From NCBI GenBank assembly GCA_902773045.1, contig CACYDE010000293.1:1-6163 (forward strand): a stretch of 6,163 bases of DNA. Reading direction: 5' to 3'. Each line of letters starts with the position of its first letter. The stretch's first letter is position 1. The notes under the pieces are model-generated. The model was given only the letters and a program-made list of their open reading frames with translations, had not been told where the DNA came from and ran no database searches. This DNA comes from an uncultured Ruminococcus sp. Lineage in GTDB: Bacteria > Bacillota > Clostridia > Oscillospirales > Acutalibacteraceae. Both the position numbers and the translations under genes were made by a program. Shown here in pieces: positions 4,759-6,163 of the stretch.

Positions 4759-5967
4759 ATGCTTAAAAACAAAACCGTAGTTCTCGCCGTAAGCGGAAGT
4801 ATCGCCGCATATAAAATTGCAAACCTTGCGAGAATGTGTAAAAAGCTTCATGCGGACGTACATGTCCTGATGACGGAAAACGCAGTCAATTTCATTAATC
4901 CGATAACTTTCGAAAGCCTCACCGGAAATAAATGTCTCATTGATACTTTCGACAGAAATTTCAAGTACAGCGTTGAACACGTCGCGCTCGCGAAAAAAGC
5001 CGACGTTGTAATGCTTGCGCCCGCAAGTGCGAACGTTATCGGAAAGATCGCGGGCGGGATCGCCGACGATATGCTCACCACGACGATAATGGCTTGTACG
5101 TGCAAAAAAATTATCGCTCCTGCGATGAATCACAACATGTATCACAATCCCATCGTTCAGCATAATATAAAAAAGCTTGCGTTTTTCGGATATGAGATCA
5201 TCTCGCCGGATCACGGAATGCTCGCAAACGGAGACACCGGAGACGGAAGAATGCCCGATGAAAATGTTCTCCTGCAATACATTCTGAGAGAATGCGCATT
5301 CGAAAAAGATATGACCGGCGAAAAAGTTCTTGTCACGGCAGGCGCAACGCGCGAACCGATAGACCCGGTTCGTTTCATCACAAACCATTCCACCGGAAAA
5401 ATGGGATATGCGATCGCGGAAAACGCGGTCAGAAGAGGCGCGGAAGTAACTCTGGTCACGGGTCATGCCGAGATCGAACCTCCGGCATTTGCAAATATAG
5501 TTAAAGTGAACACCGCACGGGAAATGTATGACGCTGTGACTTCGCGCTTTGATGAAAGCACTATCGTCGTAAAAGCTGCAGCTGTCGCGGACTACCGCCC
5601 GAAAAACGTTTCGGAAAACAAGATCAAGAAATCAAACGAAGACGCAGTCATAGAGCTTGAAAGAACCGAAGATATTCTCGCCGAGCTTGGAAAAAGGAAG
5701 AAAAAGCAGTTTCTCTGCGGTTTTTCCATGGAAACGGAAAACGTCATCGAAAATGCACGCGGAAAGCTTTTAAGAAAGAATCTTGACATGATCGCAGCAA
5801 ACGATTTGAAAACCGACGGCGCAGGCTTTGGATCGGACACAAATGTCGTGACGATCATCACTGAAAAGCAAACAAAGCAGCTCGAAATCATGAGCAAGCA
5901 GGACGTTGCCAAAGTGATATTCGACGAGATCATGAAGATAAAAACCGAAGGAAAAAACAATCGCTAA
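4759..5967 (+). CDS. coaBC: Bifunctional phosphopantothenoylcysteine decarboxylase / phosphopantothenate-cysteine ligase
   Basis: Makes 4'-phosphopantetheine from 4'-phosphopantothenate: the C-terminal CoaB half joins cysteine using CTP, and the N-terminal FMN-bound CoaC half decarboxylates the product. The 402 residues match the usual length. CoaC (about 1-180) shows VSGSIAAYK (11-19), the active-site His74 in SVEH, PASANVIGKIAGGIADD (88-104), and PAMNHNMY (121-128) with Asn124. CoaB (about 187-402) shows TAGATREPIDPVRFITNHST (193-212), GKMG (213-216), AAAVADYRP (273-281), the KIKK lysines (288-291), GFSMETE (321-327) and GFGSDTNVV (356-364). One oddity: in the substrate flap the usual ACGD…GRM reads ANGDTGDGRM (156-165), so the residue equivalent to E. 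coli Cys158 is Asn157. The gene diverges from panT-coaX. No T-tract terminator is visible downstream. Confidence 0.97.
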   Translation: MLKNKTVVLAVSGSIAAYKIANLARMCKKLHADVHVLMTENAVNFINPITFESLTGNKCLIDTFDRNFKYSVEHVALAKKADVVMLAPASANVIGKIAGGIADDMLTTTIMACTCKKIIAPAMNHNMYHNPIVQHNIKKLAFFGYEIISPDHGMLANGDTGDGRMPDENVLLQYILRECAFEKDMTGEKVLVTAGATREPIDPVRFITNHSTGKMGYAIAENAVRRGAEVTLVTGHAEIEPPAFANIVKVNTAREMYDAVTSRFDESTIVVKAAAVADYRPKNVSENKIKKSNEDAVIELERTEDILAELGKRKKKQFLCGFSMETENVIENARGKLLRKNLDMIAANDLKTDGAGFGSDTNVVTIITEKQTKQLEIMSKQDVAKVIFDEIMKIKTEGKNNR

Positions 5968-6073
5968 ATCAGAATTCCGGTCAGAACCGATAACAAAAAA
6001 ACTATGAGAACATTTGTCCGCAGCTTTAGGAAAAGTTGTTTGAAAAAGCAGGAGTTCGGGGTGATAGCCCCGA

Positions 6074-6098
6074 TAGGCGTGGGCGAAGCCCACACCTA
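6074..6098. repeat. Strong GC-rich hairpin after coaBC
   Basis: GTGGGC (6079-6084) and GCCCAC (6088-6093) close a GAA loop, and the stem continues through one C·A mismatch to TAGG/CCTA (6074-6077 with 6095-6098), making 10 of 11 pairs. It adjoins the dispersed repeat at 6098-6146 and may be part of the same intergenic element. Without a T-tract it is not a standard terminator, though it could end or protect the coaBC transcript. Confidence 0.6.
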
Positions 6099-6146
6099 CC
6101 TTTGCCCCCTCGTCCTTTAGGAAGAGGGGGGCGGGGGTGATGGCAG
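6098..6146 (-). repeat. GC-rich dispersed hairpin repeat, right copy (inverted)
   Basis: CCCCCTCGTCC (6105-6115) pairs with GGAAGAGGGGG (6120-6130) around TTTA with one mismatch. On the minus strand the order CCATCACCCCC, C-run, CTCTTCCT, AAGGA, GAGGGGGC matches the left copy at 209-257 with a few substitutions. The two copies face each other across the whole gene cluster. Confidence 0.65.
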
Positions 6147-6163
6147 CAACACAAATCTCTCGA

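Noticed and set aside
4705..5466. 253-codon leftward open frame opposite coaBC
   Set aside because: Antisense of a gene with complete CoaBC motifs, with no Shine-Dalgarno site or membrane/domain signature.
6004..6120. 38-codon open frame after coaBC (MRTFVRSFRKSCLKK…)
   Set aside because: No ribosome binding site, and its second half is encoded by the two hairpins, so it is a by-product of the repeat.
6105..6130. Rho-independent terminator for coaBC
   Set aside because: The stem is strong but is followed by GGCGGGGGTGATGG rather than a T-tract.

Overview
The window looks like a chromosomal piece of a Gram-positive Clostridia-type Firmicute, probably an Oscillospiraceae-like gut lineage. The reasons are a Zn-ribbon PASTA serine/threonine kinase, a type III pantothenate kinase, an ECF-type vitamin transporter S component, AT-rich promoters with strong Shine-Dalgarno sites, and GC-rich dispersed hairpin repeats. 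The lineage is inferred from gene content only.

Layout from left to right. Bases 1-494 hold no convincing intact gene: an unrecognised open frame runs in from the left edge, followed by a perfect AT-rich hairpin, a GC-rich hairpin repeat, a short leftward coding-like remnant, and the terminator of the kinase. Bases 495-2879 (minus) encode a membrane kinase with an N-terminal zinc ribbon, a complete kinase domain, one membrane helix, three PASTA repeats, a beta-rich domain and a Ser/Glu-rich tail. It has its own sigma-A-type promoter and its own terminator. Bases 3106-3876 (minus) encode CoaX and 3918-4598 (minus) a probable pantothenate ECF S component. These two form a panT-coaX operon that ends in a clear intrinsic terminator. 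Bases 4759-5967 (plus) encode bifunctional CoaBC, divergent from panT across a 160-base promoter region. Bases 5968-6163 hold only two strong hairpins, one of them an inverted copy of the repeat at the left end.

Together panT, coaX and coaBC form a compact route from external pantothenate to 4'-phosphopantetheine: import, phosphorylation, cysteine coupling and decarboxylation. CoaD and CoaE, which would finish CoA, and the ECF energising module (EcfA/EcfA'/EcfT) are not in the window. The kinase is a separate transcription unit, and nothing in the sequence ties it to CoA synthesis.

The most unusual observation is in CoaBC. The residue aligned with the conserved decarboxylase active-site cysteine (E. 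coli Dfp Cys158) is asparagine, while the other catalytic residues are kept. I see no clear new multi-gene system here.
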